Shown here: positions 1-8,901 of the stretch, piece by piece | Layout: each line of letters opens with the position of its first letter | Numbering within the stretch: position 1 is the stretch's first letter | Assembly (NCBI RefSeq): GCF_001593005.1 | Contig: NZ_LQZQ01000023.1 | Coordinates: forward strand, 186,001-250,000 | DNA: 64,000 nucleotides | Direction: 5' to 3' | Source of the DNA: Roseivirga ehrenbergii | Lineage (GTDB): Bacteria > Bacteroidota > Bacteroidia > Cytophagales > Cyclobacteriaceae | Program-made: the position numbers and the translations under genes | Notes under the pieces: model-generated | The model's database searches: none | What the model was told of the DNA's origin: nothing | Seen by the model: the letters and a program-made list of their open reading frames with translations, nothing else

Positions 1-1269
1 CCTCGAAAGCACCTGAGTTCTGTGCATGTCCATTTTAAGGAGCACAAAAAGCATTATAGTGAATGACCAAAGGGATGAGCCTCCATAGCTAAAGAAGGGC
101 AGCGGAATACCCACCACAGGAAATAGGCCGATGGTCATGGCGATATTAATGGTGAAATGGAAGAAAATAATTGCGGCAACGGAATAGCCATAAAAGCGCG
201 CAAACTTAAACTTCTGCCTTTCTGCAATGATGGTAATTCTAATCATCAAAATAACGAACAAGGCAATTACAAGTGAACTTCCGAGCCAACCGTGCTCTTC
301 GGCCAATGTACTAAAAATAAAATCGGTGCTTTGTTCTGGTACGTAACCGTATTTGGTTTGTGTTCCTTCTAAAAAACCTTTGCCAGAAAAGCCACCAGAG
401 CCAATGGCAATTTTGGATTGATTTAAATTATAACCCGCGCCTAAAGGATCTACCGAATTGGAATCGAAGATGACAAGGATTCTATCCTTTTGATATTTCG
501 GCACAAGATTTTCAAAAGCATACCCGAAGCCATAGGAGAAGCCCACACTGAGAAGAATCAACAGCGAGGTAATTACAATATTGGAAACCGATCGTGAAGT
601 AGCCATTATCCAAATAATACCTACGATTAGAACTATGATAGCTATAGTAGTGATGGGTAATAAAAGTGTAAGCACCCCAAGCAATGCAAATGAACCTGCT
701 ACTATTAAATAAATAGCAGGCAAGCCTTCTCTAAAAAGCGGAAGAACAAAAGCAAAGTACACTAATGATGAGCCCAAATCTGGCTGAAGCATTATAAATC
801 CAACCGGTAAAAAGATGATGAAGAAGGCCGTCAACTGATGTTTGAATTCGGTAAGCTTAACGTTATTGTTAGAAATATACCTAGCCAGCAAAAGTGCAGT
901 GGCCAACTTGGTAAATTCTGAAGGCTGTAAACGAAAAATACCTAAGTCGAACCAAGCTCTTGCTCCGTTAATTTTAGCTCCAAAGACTAAAACTGCCATC
1001 AGCAAAAGGATAAATAGTGCATAGAGATAAGGTGCAAAAGATTCGTAAATACGAAAATCCATCAGTAGGATGACAATAATAAGTATTACCGAGCCGCCAA
1101 TGAATAAAAGCTGTCGGCCTGAACTCAGACTTACATCGAAAATATTAAAAGCCGTTTCAGGGTCGTAAACCGATGCGAAAATATTGAACCAGCCCATCAC
1201 CACAAGAATGATGTACAGGAAAACAATGGGCCAATCTAGGTTTTTTAATATGGAGTCTCTTCTTCTCAC
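1..1269 (-). CDS. rodA: RodA, SEDS peptidoglycan glycosyltransferase (3' end outside window)
   Basis: RodA polymerises lipid II into glycan strands in the inner membrane as partner of PBP2 in the elongasome. The frame is open for 423 codons from a GTG at 1269 to the left edge, so only the last few residues are missing; RodA proteins are usually near that length. It reads as a polytopic membrane protein with the SEDS landmarks: a start DWPIVFLYIILVVMGW, an internal LQPSEFTKLATALLLARY segment, the stretch MLQPDLGSSLVY, and near the C-terminus PLPFFSYGGSSLW. The GTG overlaps the TGA of mrdA (GTGA junction), which supports translational coupling and this start. It is the last visible gene of the mreBCD-mrdA-rodA run. 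Family assignment is firm; only the 3' end is unseen. Confidence 0.93.
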   Translation of the reverse strand, partial: MRRRDSILKNLDWPIVFLYIILVVMGWFNIFASVYDPETAFNIFDVSLSSGRQLLFIGGSVILIIVILLMDFRIYESFAPYLYALFILLLMAVLVFGAKINGARAWFDLGIFRLQPSEFTKLATALLLARYISNNNVKLTEFKHQLTAFFIIFLPVGFIMLQPDLGSSLVYFAFVLPLFREGLPAIYLIVAGSFALLGVLTLLLPITTIAIIVLIVGIIWIMATSRSVSNIVITSLLILLSVGFSYGFGYAFENLVPKYQKDRILVIFDSNSVDPLGAGYNLNQSKIAIGSGGFSGKGFLEGTQTKYGYVPEQSTDFIFSTLAEEHGWLGSSLVIALFVILMIRITIIAERQKFKFARFYGYSVAAIIFFHFTINIAMTIGLFPVVGIPLPFFSYGGSSLWSFTIMLFVLLKMDMHRTQVLSR

Positions 1270-3146
1270 TGTTGCTCTAAGGCAATCTTTCTAGCCTTTT
1301 CCTGTTTCTTTCTTTCTATTTCTCTTTTCTGTTCTTCGTCTAAGAAGTCACCCTTTAACACGAATTCTTCGCGGTTTCTCCAGTCCTTTTCTATATAACC
1401 CTTAAGGTACATTTCCATTACAAGACTGGCGGTGGTAGCTGCGGCTCGTCCGCCCCAACCTGCATTTTCGATATACACCGCAATGGCAATTTTTGGGTCA
1501 TCTACTGGTGCGAAAGCCATAAATACTGAGTGGTCTAAACTTTCATCCTTCGCTCCATTTTCGGCCGTTCCGGTTTTACTAGCAATAACAATATCCTTAA
1601 TAGGTGCTCTATAAGTACCTATGGCCGAACGTTTCATTCCCTCAATAATAGCAGGGTAATAATCGGAGCCTTTTCCTGTATACTTCTTTTCAAATTGCTT
1701 TAAAGTAACCACTCCATCCTTTTCAAAACCTTTTACTAAATGCGGCTGTATGTAATAGCCACGGTTGGCGATAATAGCAGCTAGATTAGCCACTTGTAAT
1801 GGAGTAACCAATATTTCTCCTTGACCTATTGATAAAGATTGAACCGTGCTATAGCCCCAGTTCTTGTTTACATAAATCTTATCGTAATAATCAACATCGG
1901 GAATTAGGCCAGAAGCCTCTCCGGGGATGTCGATACCCAACGGAGCACCAAAACCAAATTTCTTTACGGCATCTGCCCACAGCGCTAGACCTATTCTTGA
2001 ATCAGCGATATAATTAGGGCTCTTTCTTTGAACTACTAGTCTCCTCATTACTTCAAGAAAATAGTTGTTAGAAGACTTTTCAATACCTCTGGCTACATCA
2101 TAATAGCCTGCTGGGGCGTGGTCGCCAATTCCACTTAAATCAACATAGATTTGTTCATTCGGTTTAATCACTCCTTCATCTAAAGCGATAAGTGCCTGAA
2201 CCGTTTTAAATACCGAGCCCGCAGGGTAAGTGGCCATATGTGCTCTATTGAATAAAAGTTTAGCACTGTCTGATGCTATTTTTCCGTAGTTTTTACCAAA
2301 CTCCCTTCCCGACAACATTTTTGGCTCATAAGTGGGAGCGGTAGCCATTACCAATACTTCTCCTGTGGAAGGGTCTATAGCAACAATACTCCCTGTTTTG
2401 CCTTTAAGTAGTTTTTCAGCATAGGTCTGTAATTCTAAATCAATAGTGGTGATTAGGTTTGTTCCGGGTACAGAGACGGTGTCGAGCGCTCCATCTTTAA
2501 AGGATCCCTTTTCAATTCCTCTTACATTTACTTGCTTATAGCTTACCCCTCGTTTACCACTTAAGAGTCTTTCATATTGCTCTTCTAAACCCGTAATTCC
2601 AATATTATCGCCTGATCTGTAATAACCAGTAGTGTCTCTGTCTAATTGACGTCTGCTAATTTCACCTGTGTAACCAAGCTCGTTGGCCAACACTGGACTG
2701 GTGTAGCCTCTTACTGTTCTTGGGTTTACAAAAAAACCGCTGTATTTATAAAGTAGATCTTGAATTTTACCGTATTCCTCATGCGATATTTTCTTTAGAA
2801 ATACAGAGGGTTTCACTTGCGAATACGTCCTCGCGGTTTTCATGTTCTCCAAAAAAACTTCTCTTTCTATTCCCAAGAGCTCGCAAAACTCGGTGGTATC
2901 GGCAATAGCAACATCTTTTGGAACGACCATGAGGTCGTAGACGGGTTCGTTATAAACTATGAGTTGTTTATTTCTATCGTAAATAAGGCCGCGAAAAGGG
3001 TATTGAACAATGGGTTGAATAATGTTCCGCTCGGCCTTGGTTCTGTAATCTTTATCTAATACCTGAATAGCAAACAACTTGATCAGAAAAACTAATCCAA
3101 TCAAAACAAACGCACCTTGTATTATATACCTTCTGTTGTCCCACAT
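1266..3146 (-). CDS. mrdA: Penicillin-binding protein 2 (elongasome transpeptidase)
   Basis: This class B penicillin-binding protein cross-links peptidoglycan during cell elongation and works with RodA and MreC. The 626 residues begin with one membrane anchor (about residues 9-30), followed by a PBP dimerisation domain and a transpeptidase domain. The three catalytic motifs are all present: SVFK (serine near residue 312, in YPAGSVFKTVQ), SNN in KSSNNYF, and KTGTAENG near residue 530. The C-terminus is a charged tail rich in Lys, Arg and Glu. The ATG shares one base with the mreD stop (TAATG), and its own TGA overlaps the rodA GTG, so mreD-mrdA-rodA are tightly coupled. Position and motifs together distinguish it from the division enzyme FtsI. 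Confidence 0.96.
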   Translation of the reverse strand: MWDNRRYIIQGAFVLIGLVFLIKLFAIQVLDKDYRTKAERNIIQPIVQYPFRGLIYDRNKQLIVYNEPVYDLMVVPKDVAIADTTEFCELLGIEREVFLENMKTARTYSQVKPSVFLKKISHEEYGKIQDLLYKYSGFFVNPRTVRGYTSPVLANELGYTGEISRRQLDRDTTGYYRSGDNIGITGLEEQYERLLSGKRGVSYKQVNVRGIEKGSFKDGALDTVSVPGTNLITTIDLELQTYAEKLLKGKTGSIVAIDPSTGEVLVMATAPTYEPKMLSGREFGKNYGKIASDSAKLLFNRAHMATYPAGSVFKTVQALIALDEGVIKPNEQIYVDLSGIGDHAPAGYYDVARGIEKSSNNYFLEVMRRLVVQRKSPNYIADSRIGLALWADAVKKFGFGAPLGIDIPGEASGLIPDVDYYDKIYVNKNWGYSTVQSLSIGQGEILVTPLQVANLAAIIANRGYYIQPHLVKGFEKDGVVTLKQFEKKYTGKGSDYYPAIIEGMKRSAIGTYRAPIKDIVIASKTGTAENGAKDESLDHSVFMAFAPVDDPKIAIAVYIENAGWGGRAAATTASLVMEMYLKGYIEKDWRNREEFVLKGDFLDEEQKREIERKKQEKARKIALEQQ

Positions 3147-3661
3147 TACCGCTTCGCCTTAGAGTAAAAAAGATACTGAATAGCGATCATAAAAACCAGT
3201 GAGATAAGAGCCGTAACGGCAGATTTAAGAATTGAAATCCCTACCAACTGGTTTCCTCCTGATTCAATTAAGAATACGGTTAAAGCATGAATAAAGATTA
3301 AAGGTAGCGCGTAGATAACAAACCAGCCAAGACCGTAATTGGTAATCATGGGCAAATCATTGACTTCATATCCACTTCTAGGCTTATTCCATTTCATCCA
3401 ATAAGGACGAAGAAACGTTATCAGAACGCAAGCAAAAGCATGAATACCAAGCGTATTATAAAATAAATCGACAATCAGGCCTGCAATTAAACCAATGATC
3501 ATAGCCGAGGCAAAGCCAATTTCTAAAGGTAGGAATAGCAAAAACATGAGGTATAGAAAGCAAAACCCAATACCGAAAATCACAAAGTATTTCAGAATTA
3601 GTACCTGAAAAATCATCAGCAGGATTGCTGTAACTGTCAATATGATCAGGTTTCTACTCAT
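3146..3661 (-). CDS. mreD: MreD, rod-shape membrane protein
   Basis: A 171-residue, very hydrophobic protein with about five predicted membrane spans, consistent with MreD, which links MreC and the PBP2/RodA pair in the inner membrane. MreD sequences are poorly conserved, so the call rests on size, topology and position between mreC and mrdA. The motif IVDLFYNTLGIHAFAC is of the kind seen in Bacteroidota MreD proteins. It overlaps mreC by 8 bases at its start and mrdA by 1 base at its stop, so it is translated as part of the cluster. Nothing unusual was seen in it. Confidence 0.88.
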   Translation of the reverse strand: MSRNLIILTVTAILLMIFQVLILKYFVIFGIGFCFLYLMFLLFLPLEIGFASAMIIGLIAGLIVDLFYNTLGIHAFACVLITFLRPYWMKWNKPRSGYEVNDLPMITNYGLGWFVIYALPLIFIHALTVFLIESGGNQLVGISILKSAVTALISLVFMIAIQYLFYSKAKR

Positions 3662-4508
3662 TAAAGTCTACAGGGTTGTTTAAAGAAACTGAGTCTTCTT
3701 CCTCCTTATATATATTCTCTATAACATACACATAGGCGAGTGTTCCAAAGTCCACGCTTAAGGATACTTCGATTTCTAGATCGCGCTGATTAGGGTCGGG
3801 CTTAACGCTAGCCACAGTTCCAATCATAATGTCCTTTGGGTAAACAGCATTAAAGCTAGAAGTCACAACAGTGTCTCCAACCTGAACATTATCTTCTCTA
3901 GTAATATATAAGAGTTTTGCTACCCTTGGGTTACGCCCATCACCATCCCACTGAATAGTGGCCGTTCTGTTTGAGTTCTTAAGTTTAGCCGAAACTTGAT
4001 TTCTGGAATTCAGTAGCGAAATACCGCTAGAGTAGTTTTTAGATACCGTTCTAATTTTACCCACTACCCCCTTCTGACTAATCACACCCATGCCTGTCTT
4101 AATGCCATCATTACTTCCTTTATTTATTTTAAAGAAGTTATGACTTAAGCGAACGGAATTATCTACTATTTCGGCAGCAATTAGTCTGTAATGTACCGCA
4201 TCGGTAGTATCGGTATCTATATTAAAGGTTTTAAGCGAATCTAATGGCGTTTCTGTTAGCTGTAACAACAGCGTTCGCAACCTGGCGTTTTCTTCGGCCA
4301 AATCACTATTCACCTTTTTCAAACTAAAGTAATCGCTGATATTATTCGTTCTTTCATTGATATTTCCAACAAAGCCAGAGGCTGCACTGAAGTAGGCTGC
4401 CCTTTGGTAATTGTTGTTCTGAACAATCATCCAAATACATAGCAACTCCAGTGTTAGAAATGTAAAAAACGCTCGGTACTTATAAAGAAAAGAAAATAAC
4501 TGACCCAT
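3654..4508 (-). CDS. mreC: MreC, rod-shape determining periplasmic protein
   Basis: MreC forms periplasmic filaments that activate PBP2/RodA. The 284-residue protein has the expected order: a short cytoplasmic N-terminus, one membrane span at about residues 13-30, a coiled-coil segment at about 55-85 (SDYFSLKKVNSDLAEENARL), and a two-lobed beta domain. The beta domain carries the typical phrases FFKINKGSNDGIKTGMGVIS and GDTVVTSSFNAVYPKDIMIG. Length is normal for the family. The ATG at 4508 lies 6 bases after the mreB stop and the 3' end overlaps mreD by 8 bases. The acidic tail (KEEEDSVSLNNPVDFNE) is unremarkable. Confidence 0.95.
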   Translation of the reverse strand: MGQLFSFLYKYRAFFTFLTLELLCIWMIVQNNNYQRAAYFSAASGFVGNINERTNNISDYFSLKKVNSDLAEENARLRTLLLQLTETPLDSLKTFNIDTDTTDAVHYRLIAAEIVDNSVRLSHNFFKINKGSNDGIKTGMGVISQKGVVGKIRTVSKNYSSGISLLNSRNQVSAKLKNSNRTATIQWDGDGRNPRVAKLLYITREDNVQVGDTVVTSSFNAVYPKDIMIGTVASVKPDPNQRDLEIEVSLSVDFGTLAYVYVIENIYKEEEDSVSLNNPVDFNE

Positions 4509-4514
4509 TCATTA

Positions 4515-5543
4515 TCAAGTCATTAACACCGCTCTATATCGATCAATGTTCTTCAAGGCCTCACCTGTTCCGCGTACTACCGCTCTTAACGGATCCTCTG
4601 CAATATGAATTGGGAGTTTGGTTTTCAAGGCCAAACGTCTATCCAAACCTTTCAGCATTGCTCCACCACCCGTGAGGTGAATACCACGATCATAAATATC
4701 GGCAGAAAGTTCTGGCGGTGAAATTTCAAGGGCTTTCAATACAGCTTCCTCAATTTTAGAAACTGATTTATCTAGCGCGAAAGCAATTTCAGAATATGAA
4801 ATTTTAATCACCTTCGGAATACCGGTCATTAAATCACGACCTCGGATTTCGTAATCGTCTGGTGCATCGTCTAATTCTGTCAAGGCTGATCCAATGGCAA
4901 TTTTCACCTTTTCGGCAGATCGTTCTCCAATCAAAAGGTTGTGCTGTCTTCTCATATAGTCAAGAATATCCTTGGTAAAGGTATCTCCTGCTACTCTGAT
5001 AGACTGGTCGCAAACAATTCCAGAAAGGGCGATTACCGCAATTTCGGTTGTACCACCCCCAATATCTACAATCATTGAGCCCATTGGCTCGTCAATCTTA
5101 ATTCCTGTACCAATGGCCGCAGCAATTGGTTCGTAAATCATGTATACCTCTTTGGCATTCGCATGTTCGGCTGAATCTCGAACAGCCCTTTTTTCTACTT
5201 CCGTAATTCCAGAAGGAATACAAATCACCATTCGGTGCGATGATGGCATAAAGCTTCTTCGCTTTAAGTCAATCATTTTGATCATTCCTTTGATCATCAG
5301 CTCGGCAGCCTCGAAATCGGCAATTACACCGTCCTTCAAAGGGCGAATGGTTTTGATGTTTTCATGCGTTTTTTCGTGCATGTTCATCGCGTCTTTACCA
5401 ATGGCCAACACCTTATTTGTGTTTCGGTCGATGGCAATAATAGACGGTTCGTCTACAACGATTTTATCTTTATGTATGATCAGGGTGTTTGCTGTACCCA
5501 AGTCAATTGCAATATCACTTGTCAGAAAGTCGAAAAAGCCCAT
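4515..5543 (-). CDS. mreB: MreB, actin-like rod-shape protein
   Basis: MreB is the bacterial actin homologue that polymerises on the inner membrane and positions the cell-wall elongation machinery. The 342-residue sequence has the full actin-fold ATPase signature: phosphate 1 motif DLGTANTLI near residue 16, phosphate 2 motif DIGGGTTEIAVIALSG near 160, and the adenosine motif LTGGGAMLKGLDRRL near 290. The N-terminal MGFFDFLTSDIAIDLG contains a short amphipathic membrane-binding start. It is the first gene of the mreB-C-D-mrdA-rodA series. A 78-base gap separates it from purH, so it may also be read through from the purine genes. Identification is very secure. Confidence 0.98.
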   Translation of the reverse strand: MGFFDFLTSDIAIDLGTANTLIIHKDKIVVDEPSIIAIDRNTNKVLAIGKDAMNMHEKTHENIKTIRPLKDGVIADFEAAELMIKGMIKMIDLKRRSFMPSSHRMVICIPSGITEVEKRAVRDSAEHANAKEVYMIYEPIAAAIGTGIKIDEPMGSMIVDIGGGTTEIAVIALSGIVCDQSIRVAGDTFTKDILDYMRRQHNLLIGERSAEKVKIAIGSALTELDDAPDDYEIRGRDLMTGIPKVIKISYSEIAFALDKSVSKIEEAVLKALEISPPELSADIYDRGIHLTGGGAMLKGLDRRLALKTKLPIHIAEDPLRAVVRGTGEALKNIDRYRAVLMT

Positions 5544-5621
5544 ATTCAGTCTTGTCTCCTATATTTTATATCCTTGAAAGTTACGAATTACTCGCAATTA
5601 TCTAAGGGTTGAAAAATTCTT

Positions 5622-7151
5622 TTAATGTTTAAAATGGCGAGTGCCTGTAAACACCATCGCCATGCTGTTTTTGTCGCAATAATCAATTGAGAGATCGTCC
5701 TTAATTGATCCACCCGGTTGAATTACAGCAACAATTCCTTCACCCTTTGCAATTTCAACACAATCTGGGAATGGGAAGAAAGCATCTGAAGCCATTACAG
5801 CTCCATTCAAGTCAAAACCAAAAGTTTTTGCTTTTTCTATGGCTTGTTTTAAAGCATCTACCCTTGAGGTTTGGCCCACTCCACTAGAAAGCATTTGTCC
5901 GTCTTTTGCTAAAATGATAGTGTTAGACTTAGTATGCTTGCAGATTTTGCTAGCAAAAGCTAATGCCAAATTCTCAGCTTCTGTGGTAGCTTTTTTAGTT
6001 ACTTGTTTAAAGCCAGAAATTTGATCAGTTACTAAATCTCTATCCTGAACAATAACGCCATTCAATAAACTCTTGAATTGTTTTGTGGTATTCAATGGCT
6101 GCTTTTTAACCAATAAAATTCTGTTCTTCTTGCCTTTCAGCAATTCCAAAGCATCGGCATCGAACGCTGGGGCAATCAATACTTCAAAGAAAAGAGAATT
6201 CAATTCTTCGGCCGTAGCCAAGTCAATTGGTTGGTTGCTAACTAACACGCCTCCGAAAGCGCTTACCGTATCAGCCGCGAAAGCCTTTAAGTAAGCCTCT
6301 TTAACGGTGTCGCCAATTGCAACGCCACAGGCATTGGTATGTTTTAAAATAGCGAAAGCCTTTTCATCTTCTGAAAACTCCTCGATCAAACTTACAGCAG
6401 CATCTACATCTACCAAGTTATTGTAGGAAAGTTCTTTACCGTTTAGTTTTTCAAAAAGTTCATCAAGCGGACCAAAGAACTGCCCTTTTTGATGCGGGTT
6501 TTCTCCATAGCGCAATGTCTGACCTTCAGTTTCGCTTACCTTAAATCTTTCAAGTGCTTCATCTTGATTAAAGTAGTTGAAAATAGCTGTGTCATAATGA
6601 GACGACACGTCAAAAGCCTGCGCAGCAAATGCTTTTCTATCAGAAAGGTCTGTACTTCCATTTTTATCTTCAAGTAGCTTTTCTAAAGTGGGGTATTGGT
6701 TTCTTGACGAAACTATTACTACATCTTTGAAATTCTTGGCAGCTGCTCTAATCAATGAAATTCCGCCAATATCTATCTTCTCTATAATATCTTGCTCTGG
6801 TGCTCCTGAAGCTACAGTAGCTTCGAAAGGATATAAATCTACGATCACCAAATCAATTGAAGGGATTTCGAATTCTTTTGCCTGATCTAAATCTCCAGCA
6901 TTATCTCTTCTGTGTAAAATGCCACCAAAAACCTTAGGGTGAAGTGTTTTTACTCGACCACCGAAAATTGACGGATAACTCGTTAAGTCTTCAACAGCGG
7001 TAACCGGAACACCTAATTCTTCGATAAAAGTTTGAGTACCCCCTGTAGAGTAAATTTGAACGCCTAAAGCCCCTAATTTCTTTACAATTGGAGCTAAGTT
7101 GTCTTTATGAAAAACAGAAATTAATGCAGATTGGATTTTAACCTTTGACAT
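5622..7151 (-). CDS. purH: PurH, bifunctional AICAR formyltransferase / IMP cyclohydrolase
   Basis: PurH catalyses the last two steps of de novo IMP synthesis: formylation of AICAR with 10-formyl-tetrahydrofolate, then ring closure. The 509 residues match the usual length. The N-terminal MGS-like cyclohydrolase domain (about 1-150) shows IYSTGGT and RVKTLHPKVFGGIL. The C-terminal transformylase domain shows LRYGENPHQKG near residue 213, ILKHTNACGVAIG, and the terminal GGSIKDDLSIDYCDKNSMAMVFTG stretch. It lies 38 bases downstream of purN in the same direction, so the two folate-dependent purine formyltransferases are neighbours. Confidence 0.98.
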   Translation of the reverse strand: MSKVKIQSALISVFHKDNLAPIVKKLGALGVQIYSTGGTQTFIEELGVPVTAVEDLTSYPSIFGGRVKTLHPKVFGGILHRRDNAGDLDQAKEFEIPSIDLVIVDLYPFEATVASGAPEQDIIEKIDIGGISLIRAAAKNFKDVVIVSSRNQYPTLEKLLEDKNGSTDLSDRKAFAAQAFDVSSHYDTAIFNYFNQDEALERFKVSETEGQTLRYGENPHQKGQFFGPLDELFEKLNGKELSYNNLVDVDAAVSLIEEFSEDEKAFAILKHTNACGVAIGDTVKEAYLKAFAADTVSAFGGVLVSNQPIDLATAEELNSLFFEVLIAPAFDADALELLKGKKNRILLVKKQPLNTTKQFKSLLNGVIVQDRDLVTDQISGFKQVTKKATTEAENLALAFASKICKHTKSNTIILAKDGQMLSSGVGQTSRVDALKQAIEKAKTFGFDLNGAVMASDAFFPFPDCVEIAKGEGIVAVIQPGGSIKDDLSIDYCDKNSMAMVFTGTRHFKH

Positions 7152-7189
7152 GTAGGTTGGCTTTTAATTAAGTCGCAAAACTAGGCATT

Positions 7190-7768
7190 TTAGAACTTAT
7201 TAAGAACTAGATTCTCAATCACTTTTGCATAATTTTCATGTTCCAGTACCTGAACCTTTCTCGCAATTTCATCAGGCGAGTCGTTTGGTTCGATACGACA
7301 CGAAAACTGAGCCAAAATAGAACCTTCGTCATAATGTTCATTTACCAAATGTATGGTAATGCCCGTTTCCGATTCTCGAGCTGCTTTCACAGCTTCGTGC
7401 ACATGCATTCCATACATGCCCTTACCACCAAATTTTGGCAATAAGGCGGGATGAATATTTACAATTTTATTTGGGAAAGCCTCTACCAAATAGGTCGGAA
7501 TCAACCACATAAAACCCGCTAAAACTAAAGCATCGACTTTATCTTTCCTTAGCCTATCCAATACCGATTGAGTATTATAAAATTCCTCTCGTGAAAAATT
7601 GAAAGTAGGAACACCAAAACGCTTCGCCCGCTCCAGAACTCCTGCCCCTTTTTTATTGCACAAAAGCAACACAACTTCTGCCTCATTATGATTTTCAAAA
7701 TACTCAAAAACCTTTTGGGCATTGGTACCGCTGCCTGAGGCAAAAATTGCTATTCGTTTTTTATTCAT
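7190..7768 (-). CDS. purN: PurN, phosphoribosylglycinamide formyltransferase
   Basis: PurN transfers a formyl group from 10-formyl-tetrahydrofolate to GAR, the third step of purine synthesis. The 192-residue protein has the substrate loop FASGSGTNAQ at its start, the catalytic block NIHPALLPKFGGKGMYG (Asn and His), and the catalytic Asp in HYDEGSILAQ. A longer frame starts with TTG at 7774. The ATG at 7768 is preferred because it overlaps the TGA of the upstream prenyltransferase (ATGA junction) and gives the family N-terminus MNKKRIAIFASG. Together with purH it forms a purine pair transcribed behind the UbiA-type gene. Confidence 0.96.
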   Translation of the reverse strand: MNKKRIAIFASGSGTNAQKVFEYFENHNEAEVVLLLCNKKGAGVLERAKRFGVPTFNFSREEFYNTQSVLDRLRKDKVDALVLAGFMWLIPTYLVEAFPNKIVNIHPALLPKFGGKGMYGMHVHEAVKAARESETGITIHLVNEHYDEGSILAQFSCRIEPNDSPDEIARKVQVLEHENYAKVIENLVLNKF

Positions 7769-8622
7769 ATCCAAACCATACTGATTACACCCATCAGCAT
7801 AATAACTTTACAAAATGTGCTAAGATTACCGTAGTCCTTGATCTTATCAGCCTTTAAAAGTTCAAAGATGAGGAAAATCATAATAACTGAAAGTGTGATG
7901 GGGAAAACAATATTTATGGAACTCATCAGAAGGAATACTACTGTACAAAAGATCAAAATAATTCCGTAAATAATCTGCTTAGTTTTGGCAATTCCTAAAA
8001 CAATTGGAAGGGTTTTGCAGCCAAATTTTTCGTCTCCTTTCAGGTCTTCCATATCCTTAATAATCTCTCGAATTAGTGTTATGAACCCCGCAAAGATAGC
8101 GTAGCATAAAACCAAATATTCTCGCTCTTGAAAATACTGACCGACTAAAAACAATGAAGTTCCCGTAAGAATAGCAATGGTGAAATTTCCGATAAAGGGT
8201 AATCTCTTAAGCTGATTTGAGTAAAGCCAAAGAAGAAAAGCTGCAATAAAATTAATAACACCAATGGTCGGAGAAATATAGAACCCAATACCAATTCCTA
8301 AAAAATTAAAGATCGTGTGCGCAATAATTATCCACCTCCTTTTTAAGGTTCTGCCCACAATCACTCTTTCAGGTCTATTGACATAGTCTATTTTAACATC
8401 ATAATAATCATTTATGAGATAGCCTGCACTGGTGATAATAACCGTAGAGAGAACGAGCAAAAAAAACTTTTCATCATTTAACAGATGCCAACTAAGCCCC
8501 TTATGCAATAAAAAAATAGCAGTGAAATACTGGGTTAAACCTACGATAATGAGGTTCAACGCTCTCACCATTTTGAGGTATTTAAATACAGAAAAGTGGT
8601 TCGACATTGTAGAAATGAACAT
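7765..8622 (-). CDS. UbiA-family prenyltransferase
   Basis: This is an integral membrane enzyme of the UbiA superfamily, which attaches polyprenyl chains to small acceptors such as quinone precursors or glycerol phosphate. The 285 residues contain eight or nine hydrophobic spans and both Asp-rich Mg-diphosphate motifs: NDYYDVKIDYVNRPERVI near residue 70 and KDMEDLKGDEKFGCKTLPI near 190. The RPERVIVGR and GCKTLP phrases resemble Bacteroidota proteins annotated as geranylgeranylglycerol-phosphate geranylgeranyltransferases, but the acceptor cannot be read from sequence. The ATG at 8622 gives MFISTMSNHF; an internal ATG five codons on is an alternative start. It is the first gene of the run into purN and purH. 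Confidence 0.85.
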   Translation of the reverse strand: MFISTMSNHFSVFKYLKMVRALNLIIVGLTQYFTAIFLLHKGLSWHLLNDEKFFLLVLSTVIITSAGYLINDYYDVKIDYVNRPERVIVGRTLKRRWIIIAHTIFNFLGIGIGFYISPTIGVINFIAAFLLWLYSNQLKRLPFIGNFTIAILTGTSLFLVGQYFQEREYLVLCYAIFAGFITLIREIIKDMEDLKGDEKFGCKTLPIVLGIAKTKQIIYGIILIFCTVVFLLMSSINIVFPITLSVIMIFLIFELLKADKIKDYGNLSTFCKVIMLMGVISMVWI

Positions 8623-8639
8623 TAAACCCTATTACGTGA

Positions 8640-8668
8640 TAAAGGTAAGCTTGTTCGCTTAGCTACAA
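8640..8668 (-). promoter_or_regulatory. Candidate promoter of the prenyltransferase-purN-purH run
   Basis: On the minus strand a TTG (8668-8666) is followed, 18 bases later, by TACCTTTA (8647-8640). This is close to the Bacteroidota housekeeping promoter pattern of TTG near -33 and TAnnTTTG near -7; the last base is A instead of G. The expected start of transcription would leave a leader of about 11 bases before the ATG at 8622. It is a pattern match only. Confidence 0.3.
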
Positions 8669-8901
8669 TATTAAAATCATCCGAAATTCATTAAAACAAC
8701 CTGAAAAAATAACAGTCTCAAATTGGGAAATCATTTCCAAACTGAAGATAAATTCCTTTGAATTATTATTGTTTTATAATAAAAAAACCAACATTTTTGT
8801 TCTATCAGCAAGAAGTGGATTCTTGGCACTGTTTTGTTAAGTGTAAATGACTAAGGCTTTTGTCTTGGTTTTATAATACCTAACAAATAGCAAGATTTCA
8901 T

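Noticed and set aside
5140-5577. A 145-codon open frame on the plus strand
   Set aside because: Opposite mreB, which is complete and unmistakable.
7769-7774. TTG start for purN two codons upstream
   Set aside because: The ATG at 7768 overlaps the preceding stop in the common ATGA arrangement.
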